Below, in pieces: positions 13,418 through 24,025 of a DNA stretch of 64,000 nt. Position 1 is the stretch's first letter. Each line of letters starts with the position of its first letter. The stretch spans positions 5,949,216 to 6,013,215 of the forward strand of contig NC_085056.1 of assembly GCF_963662255.1 (NCBI RefSeq), read 5' to 3'. The position numbers and the translations under genes are program-made. The DNA is from Cinclus cinclus. Its lineage: Eukaryota > Chordata > Aves > Passeriformes > Cinclidae. The notes beneath the pieces are model-generated. The model was not told the origin of the DNA and did not search any database. It was given only the letters and a program-made list of their open reading frames with translations.

Positions 13418-13435
13418 AAAAAAAAAAAAAAAAAA
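13418..13435 (+). repeat. A18 tract
   Basis: Homopolymer that explains the poly-lysine run in the plus-strand frame at 13260-13478. Not a gene. Confidence 0.95.
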
Positions 13436-15121
13436 GAGCTGGTTAGAACATGAAGGCAAAAACCTTGTAATTCCTTAATAATAGGTTTTTCTGCAATTCT
13501 GAATGTATTTGTGATGGTCTGGTTTACTTTTTTCATTTGAATTGTGTTATAAATAAAACAGCTTCTCTCCTCCCCCTCTTCTGCCAGCTGTAAGCACTCC
13601 GTCCTCCAATAAAGGTTGAAACAAATGAATAGGTTTAAAAGAGACCATTATGCACTTGCTAGTGCAGAGTGAGGAGATGAAGTGTTGCCAAATCATTCTC
13701 CTTTTAAAATCAATAGGAATTCTTGTTATTGGATTCAATGGGAGTATAATTAGGTTCTACACTCACACACTTTCTTGACAATGTGGGTTTCTTTGCCTTT
13801 TATTCCTGTTTCCCTCTCAGATATGGAGAAGTCTCGCTGCTCCAAGGCGCTCTCAGCTGGAGCAGCATTTTAGCCATTTCTCTCCTGACATGCTTGTGAC
13901 ACAGCCTGGAGAAAGCAGGGTGAGCACAAATAACCCAGATTATCTCTCCTGAAATCCAGCTGTAAGCTACCAGCAGAGAGAGCACAGCCCATCACCCAGC
14001 AGACATTTGAAGCCTGGATCTCCTGCATTCCCTGTCCACCCTCACACCCCTCCAGGGACATGGTCACAGTCACATGCTGAGCCACTTTTCCATCTGCAGC
14101 CCAGTTTGGTTTTGCAGGTCCTGCTCCAAGGATGCTAAGCCCAAATATATTTAAGTTGAATCAGATATAAATCTGTCCCACAACTCGAAATTATTTTCAA
14201 AAGCCCAGTCCAAGTAATTCCAAGAGGACGATATAAATAACTTCCCTTTGTAAGGGTCACATAAGGAGGACCCAGCGTTTGCCATATCTGAATGTTGGGC
14301 TCCAAATCAGCCACTGTGAAGTCAGGAGTCCACTCCAAGCAATCTCTCAATGAAAGTTATAATGACTTTATAAACTTGCTTTTATAAACAGTGCACTGAA
14401 CAACAACACAACTGTATAAAGCCACATCATCCCCCAAAGTCCAAAAACTCAGAGCCAACTTTTTCAATCTTTTCTACCATGCACAGATCCTATGCAAATA
14501 GTTCAAGGGTTATCCACATTGCTACCTTCATAAATTAATTTGTCAGCCTTTACTTTATTTCAAAAGAAGGGATGCAAAAGCAGTCTTTTACCTGTTTCTT
14601 GGTTAGAGGCAGTTAATAAAATCACTTCACAGCATTTTAAACACTGAATATCCTTTTTTTCTATTCTCTAGAAACGGGGAAAACAAACCAATTCCTCATT
14701 TTTTCTCTTATGTGTTTGCAGAAGAAAATTTTTCTCATGTCAACTATATTTTATAAGTACACATAACTCCAAACAATTAAAGACAGTCAGAAATTATTTT
14801 AGATAATTTTGGATTATTTCCAAAATGCTCTTCACATATTTAGCAAAATCATCTCAAGATTTACAGATTTTTGGAGACTCTGTGCTCAGCTCTTCCTTCC
14901 AGCTTTTGTGCATCCACAATTAATTTCTCCATAATCACAATTAATCATTTTTTAAACATGCCAAATATATACACAGCTCTTCTGTACATGAGACATTCCT
15001 ACTGCAGAATATTTGCTGAAAACAGATGAGGACTTCAGACTTTTCATTAATTCCTATAAGGGCTGTATATATAAGCATATAAGCAAGCCAATTACACTAC
15101 ACATCAGAAAAATTAAGATAC

Positions 15122-15143
15122 CTTGGTTTTAAAGAAAACCAAG
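15122..15143. repeat. Perfect hairpin, 9-bp arms
   Basis: CTTGGTTTT and AAAACCAAG are separated by the four bases AAAG. Pairing does not extend beyond nine bases, too short for a microRNA precursor. Confidence 0.85.
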
Positions 15144-15298
15144 TGGGAAGAATTTTTTAGATTTTCATTTAATCTTCCCCAAATTTGGAACCCTTCATGC
15201 AAGTTTTTTCTACAGTTCGTAGAAGGTTCTGCTTGTGCTGAATATAGAGTTTGACAGAAACAGGATCCATGGGCAGAGAGCAGCAGGAACAGAATCAT

Positions 15299-15324
15299 TT
15301 TGGGAATGTTTGAGCATTCCCAAA
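15299..15324. repeat. Perfect hairpin, 10-bp arms
   Basis: TTTGGGAATG and CATTCCCAAA flank the six-base loop TTTGAG. It lies 155 bp from the hairpin at 15122. Flanks do not pair further, so this is a small inverted repeat and not a microRNA-like stem. Confidence 0.9.
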
Positions 15325-18300
15325 CACCACATTACTGGGGATGAAGGAGCAGCAGACCTTTTGTAACCAGCGAGGGCACAAAGCTAAGGGCAGTAAAAAA
15401 ATACAAGAAGCAGTGACATTTGAAAAGAAACTATCCCTCTATGGCCTTGTCCACAGCCATAACTCCAGAAAAGAGCTCCTTGTCTAACGCGCCCTCCAGG
15501 ATTAAGAAGGCAGAGATATCATGCTATATATTGAAATTAGTATTTCTTGGCCCTGAATAGTTTCAGATTGGGCTCCTCATGTCCTGAACATGATTCAAAT
15601 AAGCAACTTCTCCACTGGGTAATTTAACCTGCTCATGTGCCTGGTAGCTAAGATTTACTACCTCATCATTTCAGTTAAAATTTACAAAATTAGGTCTGGA
15701 CAGAGGAGGGAACACCAAGAGCAGCTGCAGCACCACTATATTATAATGGAAATGTTAAACAAATATGAATAAAGTAATTCCTAACTACTATTTATCTGTA
15801 GATTAAAAATAAATAGGCACAATTAAAGCCCAGGGACAGCAATAAGGCTACCTGCACTTTCTGAAACCTCCCTATAGCAATGACTTCAGAGTACAAGTGG
15901 GATATTTTCAGTTACTAAAGAAGGAATTTGACAAGAATGCTACCTGAAAAGTCAGAAAACAGTTAAAAAATTATTTATCATCTATATTTCAAATTATCAT
16001 TAATAAGACAATCTGAATTACACACCGAGCTATTAACACACAGTACTTTCAAAAAGATTTTGGTATTGCTGTCTCTTACTACAAACAAGAAAAAATATAG
16101 ATGTGGAGATGAACTAATTGTTCATGATGCCAATACACTGGTAGCAAATCTGGGGAAAAAATTACAATTGTCCTATCCCTTAGTGGTAATAAGGAAGCAT
16201 TGAGTAGTCCAACTTTGGGACTGTTTGCCTCCCAATATCCCCAGTAATGCCTTGTACACGTCCTAAGAGTTCCCAAAAATAAGGAATATCTACGTGATGT
16301 TTCATTTTCCTCCTTCCAATTTTTATTCCCAAGATGCACTAAAAAGGAGCCCTTGGCAATGGTGTCTGACGGGTCACAGTATTTTGATGCAGTTTGCATT
16401 GCCTTCTGGAAACAAACAAGTGGCCTTAGCTGGAACAGTATATAGGAAATGCAGAAGAAAATTCTGCAGAATCAGTCAGGTTTGCGTTCTACAGGCACAT
16501 TTTAAATCATCATTTTTTACACAAGCCACCTAGATACAATCCAGACTGCACTTCTGGAGAAAGTTTGCCCTGCTTTGCTCTCAACATACAAAGATTTTCT
16601 GGAGTTCCTTTGTCTCTCTGCCTCTGTCTAAGGTCTTTGAGTTGGCCCTAGGAGGGGGACATTTTGCCCTTATGTTGTTCACTGCTATAATCTGTTATCC
16701 TTGAGAATGGGAGGGCACCAGATCTCGTGCCAGTTATCCTCCCAAATCTCTAATTAATTTTGACAGTAAAATATTGGCCACAGCATTAACTACATGATAA
16801 GAGAGAGCACTCCTGAACCTTGCACATACTGACTAGGTGGGTTTCACTAAAAAGTGTCTCATTACCAGCAATACCAGAAAATTGTAACATTTTCTTAAAT
16901 TGGAACTAAAACAGAGACGACTCACTTTGTACTGCTCTAGATGGTGATTTGTCTCTCCTTCCCTCCACTTCATTCCCTCCCCTGTCCCTCAATCAGATGG
17001 AAAACTGTCCTTTTTTTGCAACAGGAGGAGAGAGAGAGAGGGAAAAAACCAACACCAAAATCTCAACAGCTCTGTATTTAGGGTAAGCCTCTCTGCAGCA
17101 TCACAGCTTATGAGCTCCAAATACAGATGCACTCGTCAGCTTCTCCAAGCAGTTGCATGGCCTCAAGTTCCTTCAGCCCTGAGGCACCCCAAAATATGTA
17201 CCTGTGAGAGAGAAACCCTGTGGCTTCGTTGGAAGCTATGGGAAGAACCAAGCTTTAAAGAACTGAGTTTATTTCAGTTCCCTGCAGTGCAGTGCACAGT
17301 GTCAGTCCATTTACAGCACTATTTATGAATGCCTGATCTAGCAATCATTCTGCAAATATATCAAAACTATTTCAGGGATAATAAAGAAGAAGGTTGTTTT
17401 GCAGGTAAACAATGCTTAAAAGCAAAGAGATTCCTTGCTCTGAGAATGGCTTTGTAATAAAATTCACGGGTTTAGATTGCAATACCCTGGTAGGACACAC
17501 ACATCATGATACAAAGCCCCCACAAACACCCAAGTCTCCCAGGTCCAGAGTAGCCCAAGTCCCAGACACATCCTCAGGGCAAACCTCAGGTAGGTTCAGA
17601 AAAGCAAATTGTTTCACAGGACACTCCACTCCTACCAAACTTTCCAAGTGTTTCCTCTTTCCTCCATAACTTCCAGCCTCCTCACCCACTGCATGTCTCT
17701 GCTGGCATTACAGATACAATTGTATTTCAATAAAGCAAGCACAGCATCTTCATCTAAATGTTAAGGAAATATTTATCAGCACAAAGGCAGTCTCAACCCA
17801 TACAGTGTTTACAATGGTTTTTATCTTCAGGCTACATTAGGATTTGCTGTGAAATGGTATTTGCAATGACTTGTGAATCACTGCCAAATGTGGTTGCACC
17901 AACCATATTGCAAAGCTTTGCACAGCAGTAATCACAGGGTACGTCTGACACTGGGAGCAATTGGTACAGAAGAGCAGTAAAAATAGATGGTCTGTTCTTT
18001 TCTCACTTAATCCCTTCTGTTGAGGCACTCTTAAAATTCAGAATAAAATATGAACTAAGATAACAGATGCCCTTAATGAGGCCCTCTGTTACTCTATCCG
18101 AGTATCTCTGAAAAAATAAAATATATAGATGCTGTTTCAGCAACTAAGACAACACAATTACAGGGAGCAGAAAGTTTGTGATTCTTTGGGGCAGAGGGTT
18201 ATCTCACACAGGAAGGAATAGATGGTGAGCTTGGAGGCACTGATACAAGCTGCAGAATGCCAAGATATCATCTGGCTTCACTTCTCAGCTTCCTTCTCTT

Positions 18301-18843
18301 GATACCAAACCCCACTCCCCTCCTTAAAACTGGAGGTAAATAAATAAATGTAACTGAGTAGATTTAAAACAGGCAAAGGTAATTTCTGCCTTATGAGAAA
18401 ACGTACATGTAAAGAGGTTTTAATGCAGAAAATTGCTGCTCCTTTTTTAAGGGAAACATTCCCACTCAATCTGATAATTACACCCAGCTCATCCTCAAAT
18501 GCATAAACAGAGAGTACTGGATCTGCTAAAAAAGTAAAAAATCATCTCATACACGTTTAATTCTACAAACCAAACAAATAAATCCCTCTAAAGGCTCTAA
18601 AAGATCTCTCCAAAATCTATGAAAGTCTTTTTAGACTCAAAAAAATCTTCATGTTTAACATCACTTTGGCAGCTCTGTGTGATCCACAGAACGTTCATGG
18701 CGATTTCCACCTGTGATGCACAGGTACAAAGTAGCATTTCTGACTATCCCAGTATAAATGGTATTTGAACAGGCTGAATGCTACCTGAGCACTCAGCTTT
18801 TTCATAAGATGATGCAGGGGTGATAAGCCAAACTTTGCAAAGT

Positions 18844-18868
18844 AAAAAAAAAAAAAAAAAAAAAAAAA
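18844..18868 (+). repeat. A25 tract
   Basis: The longest homopolymer in the window. No coding similarity or polyadenylation signal precedes it, and no target-site duplication was seen. Confidence 0.95.
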
Positions 18869-20535
18869 TCCCTCATCTGCCAGGAAACATTATTTGGCAT
18901 TTGTTTATTGCTGTAGAAAAGAAAAAAACAAAAGATTCATCAATGATTGATCTTAAGAAATAAAGCTTTATACTCAGTATCTTTCCTGAGAACAAAACAT
19001 TAAATCTAAAGTTGCTTTATGGATCTTCTTTATAATAGAAGTTTATTGTTTTAAAAAGAAATTACTTACTGTATTGAATATAAAGATATTACAAACGAAC
19101 TAGTTTGTAATGCAACTGAAGAAACTTAATGATCTAATTCCTGAATAATTGAAATGCACTGATTTCTGGTATAGCATCATCTTTTAATATCACTAAGGTA
19201 CTCTGTGTACTTTTATATGGCCAGATCTCATTTTGATCCAAGGTCCAATCTGAAGTACCCTCAGCTGCCTCTCTTTACAGCATGTTATTCATAAATGTTG
19301 CATATGTTCCTATATTCCTCTAAAATAAGAGATGATAAACTAGTGAGAGGCTCAGAACTGGTTGCTGGGGATTTACAGATAACAATAAAATGCAAAGAAT
19401 CGTTTTAAAATTCAGCAGGGAAAGCAATGACTTTTAAGTTCAAAATTGCCATCAACAATTATCACTTATTTAAGTAAAACAAGAGAGGAGAGTCTCAAGA
19501 GAATTGTGTGCGTGTCACTCCTGCCTTGACAAAAAAAACCCATGGTTTTAACCTTACATCACATATCACAGGAGGTCTCTAGTCACTTCTGTATGGTAGG
19601 ACAGAAAAGGGGGAAGTTATCCATTTTCAGGCACTAACAATTTAAAATTAAGACAATAACAAATATTATTAGTAAAAGCAAAAGACAGCGAGGAAAGCAT
19701 CTCAGCTTGTGGAATAACAACATTGTTAAATAGAAATGGCTTTTTTCTGAACACAGTCATTTTATAAAATGTACAGTAAAGCTTTTATATGTAAATTACT
19801 CAAACTCAGAAACCTTTCACTTCAAATTGAATTGAGAATAGCTTGAAGAAGAACACTTTAGTGAAAACGTGCTTAAAATGAACAAAATCAAGAACAACTA
19901 AGGTGCACACACAGTGTTTCACTGGGAAAAAAAAAATCCCTGTAAATAAATATTTGATTGATGCACTGCTAACAAAAGAGGATAAAAAAATTGGCTTCAA
20001 ATATATTTAGATAGCCTCTTAATATATGCACTTGCCTTTTCTTTGAAACTGATTATGTTTGTTAAACTATGTGTATTGCCACCAAATACATAACTGTGTT
20101 ACATGAATGATTAAAGCCACTACAATAGAACTACATTATACAAATAATCACATTATCACATTTAAAAGCTCTCTTCTCTAACATACTACAGTAATGCAAT
20201 TGTCCTTCAACTTTTGAACTAAAAGTCATATGATATCACCACTGTAATTTTAACTTGCCAACATCTCTTAAAATAATACAGTCACATCTGGTGGTCAAAC
20301 TTGAACTGTTCTGCACCAAACCTTTACACCAGGTGCTCCATGAAGGTTCCAAAGGCTGGGAACTGTGTTTATAAATCCCACATGGATTTTAAAAGAAATA
20401 TGAAGCAACTGCCCTATCTGTTGCTTTTACCAGTTCGGTATTTATCTTCACATTTTCTAGCAAACCTGGGTATGGCTAATGATGCCCTGCCTGGAAATGC
20501 CAAATAACACAGACCATGTTATTGGAATGCCAACC

Positions 20536-20554
20536 TTTTTTTTTTTTTTTTTTT
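20536..20554 (+). repeat. T19 tract
   Basis: Homopolymer. Read from the minus strand it would be a poly-A, but the sequence at 20555-20800 has no recognisable retrocopy. Confidence 0.95.
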
Positions 20555-23065
20555 AATAAATTCCTGGTAATTGAAATACTTTGACAGAACTAGCTGCAAT
20601 CCATATGTTTCTATTTGATTCTCTGTGACTGTGTTTGACTCGACTGCTGTCCCAGGGCCATGCACAAATGGAACTCTCTCATGGCAGTGTCACTGCTGAG
20701 AAAGGGGATGAGGTGGCACACTGAGGTACCTGACCATGGGTAAATAACACAAGAGCTAATCACTGGGCAAATGTGAAGGAAAAGAAAGGCTAACCCCAAG
20801 AAGACAATATAGCCCTAACCAGAAATTAACTTACACAGAGTTTAATAAAACTCTCACGGCACAGTAGCAAAGGAAAAACTCCTTTGTAAGGCTGTGCCCT
20901 TAGTAAAATTATTTTGAATTCGGTTACTGATTGTATGCTCCCTCCTGTAAGAATATGTAAATCTGATTTTATTCCATGTTGCAGGGTAATGGCTACCAAT
21001 TATTGTAAGAGCTAGGGAGTCATTTGTCCTACAGCAAAACTTGGACCTTAGTTTGTGGGTTTGTGAGAAGAGCAGCTAAATTTAAACAGAGACCAATAAA
21101 AGAGACTGATCCTGCTCGTCTTTGTAAAATTCAATGTGGTCTTCCTCACATCAGCTCAATCAGACTTGCAAAACTAATTCTAACTAAAAAGATTAAGACA
21201 TCAGGCATTAAAAATAGATGTGGGGCCTATGAAACTGCAAATGCAATGTACAATTCCCACTGTGAGATTTCCTCACCTGCATTTCCCACCAAGACTGCCA
21301 AAAATGAAAAATCCAAACCAAAATACAACCTGGTGATATTTCCTCAGTTAAAAAAGAGAAGTACTCACCTGGGGTGAGGGAATAAGGAGAATTTTGAAAG
21401 ATGGTATTATTACAGCTATAAGCCAAAAACTAAAATGCTGTTATATCCCTTGTTAACTGGTATTTCAGCTGCCAGTGCTGAACCCCATCTAACTTACCTG
21501 AATGCTTTTGCACTGTTTCTCCCTCTCTACTGCTAAATGTGTGTACAATGCCATGAAGACTTAGGTATATTGCAAAGGTTATATTTTAAGATCATATGGG
21601 GTGGCTGCATTTGACTTTTTAAATCTTTCTCACTCTGCTTCAGAAAAGGAATCAGAAATCCATATGGTTTTGCTACACTACATCTTTTGGTGAAAGCAGG
21701 CAGATATTTTTAGCATGAAAAATGACTTATGAATTTTTGAACATTTATTAAAAGCAACATTGCAGAACATTTTAGGAAACATAACCCACCAAAAATCCAT
21801 TCATGTTCATATCTAAAAAAATAATATTTTTCTCCCCTGAGTAAAATGACATATGTAATGACAGGAGACCTAAATGCTAAAAGTACTTTCAATCATTCTT
21901 GTTCTTGGTTGTATTTCACTTGTGTGTACAAGGGTAAACATGCATTCCAAGTTGCTGATAAACAATTCTGAGTTAACACTTGGCTCAATTTTTTTAAGAT
22001 AATGCTGTCAAAATATTCCTACCAACATTATTACAAATGACTCTTCCCAAGATGTATACAGCTGGGCTGTGGCTGTGTGTCCTGTCTTAGGGAAAGACAA
22101 GAAAGGAAAGAGTTCAATTTCTATACAAAAAGTATCCCTTGCTCAATGTAGTCACACACTGTAGGCATTTACAAATAGGAACGAGGCATTACTGCTGATC
22201 TGTTCCAGCGACAAAGGCAAAGCCTTTTAGATAAAAGTCTGTCTGAGAAAGGAAGATTTCACAATTCACATGTTCCCAGTTCCCTTCAGGCACCTCCATG
22301 CAGGAGCTGCCTTTCCCTTTAGTGATGGTTGACTCTGCAGAAGAAGTAGACGACCTGGATTTTTCAGTGCCTCCTGATAAAATGCTGTATTTATTAACTT
22401 TATTACCTAAAATAAAGAGTATTCTGTTTAACCTTCTTTACACATGACTTTCTCAGGCTTGCTTCAGGAAAAAAAAAAAATTCTTTTGAAATTGTGTAAA
22501 TGGTCAGAATACAGATATTCCACATAATTTGTTGTGAGATCCAGGAAAAAGAAGGACAAGTTAAGCAAGGATACTAACAACAAAATTAGGAAGCAGAAAT
22601 AATTTCAACTGAAAAGTTAAAGAATTGTACCTAGGAACAGAGGGATATGAATTAAAGAAGGACATAGCTTCTCTTTCCTTTCTTTCCCACGCTAACTTGC
22701 CACACCTTATCTTTACTTTTGCTCCATGTCTTATTGTACTTACTGCTACTACTGAAGAATTTAGGAAGTTAAGCCACGAATCAGGACCCCAATGTGCTGC
22801 CAGCTCAACAAACATTGACAAAAAATACTAAGTGCTCCAGGACATCCTTAAATGCATTGTTACCAGTGTGTTTTCTGTTCTTCCTATGATTTCAATATAT
22901 AAATATTTAAAACACAGAGGTATTTAAAAGAGTTACACTATTCCTGTAACTTTCTGCATCAGAAGCAGGTTAGATAACAATTAAAATGCTGTAAACATTA
23001 TGTTAATTCAGCCTCCATTTACCAATGATAACACAAGAAAACAAAAGTATTTAAGATAACTAAGC

Positions 23066-23085
23066 AAAAAAAAAAAAAAAAAAAA
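23066..23085 (+). repeat. A20 tract
   Basis: Homopolymer about 70 bp before the CpG cluster at 23150. A T/C tract follows at 23096-23108. Confidence 0.95.
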
Positions 23086-23149
23086 GGGTTGTTTGTTTTT
23101 TTTCCCCCCTGAAAATAACCTAAAGAGAAAACTTCATAAAAATGTGAGC

Positions 23150-23300
23150 AAATGACGGAGCAGCAGCCCAGCAGTCCTGGCACTAGACAGATTAGAAGAG
23201 CCCCAGAAGGGGCAGCAGCACCTTTCACCTGTGACACAGCCACAGGGGCTCAGCCCCGCCAGTCCCCGCGGAGCAGCGGCGAGCGAGTTGTTGTAATGAA
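23150..23300. promoter_or_regulatory. Small CpG cluster next to conserved-element candidate
   Basis: A GC-rich patch unlike its surroundings. Between about 23254 and 23291 there are six CpGs, including a CCCCGCGG-like core, while flanking kilobases have very few. At about 150 bp it is too short for a classical CpG island. There is no TATA box or recognised start site. It may be the edge of the enhancer candidate at 23341 or a weak promoter for a non-coding transcript. A 66-codon frame crosses it but has no recognisable protein features. Confidence 0.4.
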
Positions 23301-23340
23301 GAGCAGAGGTATACAGCCTTTATCAGATGAGAGGGGATTT

Positions 23341-23665
23341 GTCAGAGATTAATAGAATTCCATTGTAATATCCATATCTCACAAAGGCATACTCTGACAG
23401 GGTCCAATTACTTTCAACAAGCCGGGCCTGCTACATGGACCCTCTGAACCGGAATGGCCCTCCAATCTGTATGCTTTCGTTCAGACAGATAACACCAACG
23501 TGTTTCTCTCTGTGATCACTGCCTAACTTAAATGAGTTAATCTCGTTTTCCAGATGAATTGTTATTTTGTCTCCCGCAGGCTGTGATTACCGGATAAAAG
23601 TATTGAGGGCCAGGGTCTTTTCAGCAGCGGATTCCACATTCAGATAACCAGCCAGAGAAGCTTTC
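23341..23665. promoter_or_regulatory. Candidate deeply conserved non-coding element (enhancer-like)
   Basis: About 325 bp of complex sequence without simple repeats, open frames or transposon words. It retains several CpGs in a CpG-poor setting and carries dense developmental factor words: a TCF/LEF match CACAAAGG at 23380-23387, a homeodomain core CAATTA at 23405-23410, GTTAATC at 23536-23542, an E-box CAGATG at 23551-23556 and a SOX-type ATTGTT at 23558-23563. This is the texture of vertebrate ultraconserved enhancers. It directly follows a CpG cluster and ends before a T15 tract at 23681. I cannot name the element or its target gene, and conservation itself is inferred, not measured. Alternatives are an unrecognised non-coding exon or merely complex unique DNA. 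Confidence 0.55.
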
Positions 23666-23680
23666 ACTTGCTTGCATGGC

Positions 23681-23695
23681 TTTTTTTTTTTTTTT
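23681..23695 (+). repeat. T15 tract
   Basis: T-rich tract between the two conserved-element candidates (23341-23665 and 23770-24025), continuing as broken T/C runs to about 23710. Confidence 0.95.
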
Positions 23696-23769
23696 CCTTT
23701 TTTTCTTTTCTAATGTGAAGTAAGAGAGTGGCACTGACAGGAGAAAACTGTGAAATGACACAGAGATAA

Positions 23770-24025
23770 ACCTTCCCAAATGATTACGTAACTTCGTCAG
23801 AGGTCAGAGGGGCAGTTTATCTTCATATTTCAAAAGAGCGTCCCCGTGAACCAATCTCATTTACAGCCTACCTCTACATATTTTAAGATGTTATTTGCCT
23901 TTCAGTTCATGCCTGCCCTTTCTTTCTCTAATGGCCTTTGTTCCTGAAGCCAATATAATGTGCTTGAGAAGTTCACAAGGGAGCCTATCAGAATATAAAT
24001 ATTTGGAAGCACTGAAAACTATCTG
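23770..24025. promoter_or_regulatory. Second candidate conserved element with bZIP palindrome
   Basis: Complex sequence immediately beyond the T15 tract. It holds the perfect PAR-bZIP/C/EBP-type palindrome TTACGTAA at 23784-23791, and then AGGTCA at 23801-23806 and GGGGCA at 23809-23814, which together make a two-base-spaced direct repeat resembling a DR2 nuclear receptor site with one mismatch in the second half. CpGs persist at the bZIP site, at the CTTCGTC just after it, and near 23839-23846. It probably belongs to the same regulatory unit as 23341-23665, split by a slipped T-rich tract. Function is inferred from motif content only. Confidence 0.45.

Larger units (their letters stand above)
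11156..23149. other. Unique non-coding DNA, no gene seen
   Basis: Twelve kilobases with only short tracts and the two hairpins listed. The exon-like segment at 13821-13919 is discussed as a finding. The 117-codon frame at 21024-21377 is basic and low in complexity of composition, but matches nothing I recognise. A G/A dinucleotide run sits at 17026-17041. Confidence 0.55.

Noticed and set aside
18844..18868. Poly-A of a processed pseudogene
   Set aside because: No parent-gene similarity, polyadenylation signal or flanking duplication upstream; the same holds for the tracts at 12476, 33591, 51736 and 53616.
21024..21377. 117-codon basic plus-strand frame
   Set aside because: Lys-rich composition reflects A-rich DNA; no match to any ribosomal or nuclear protein I know.
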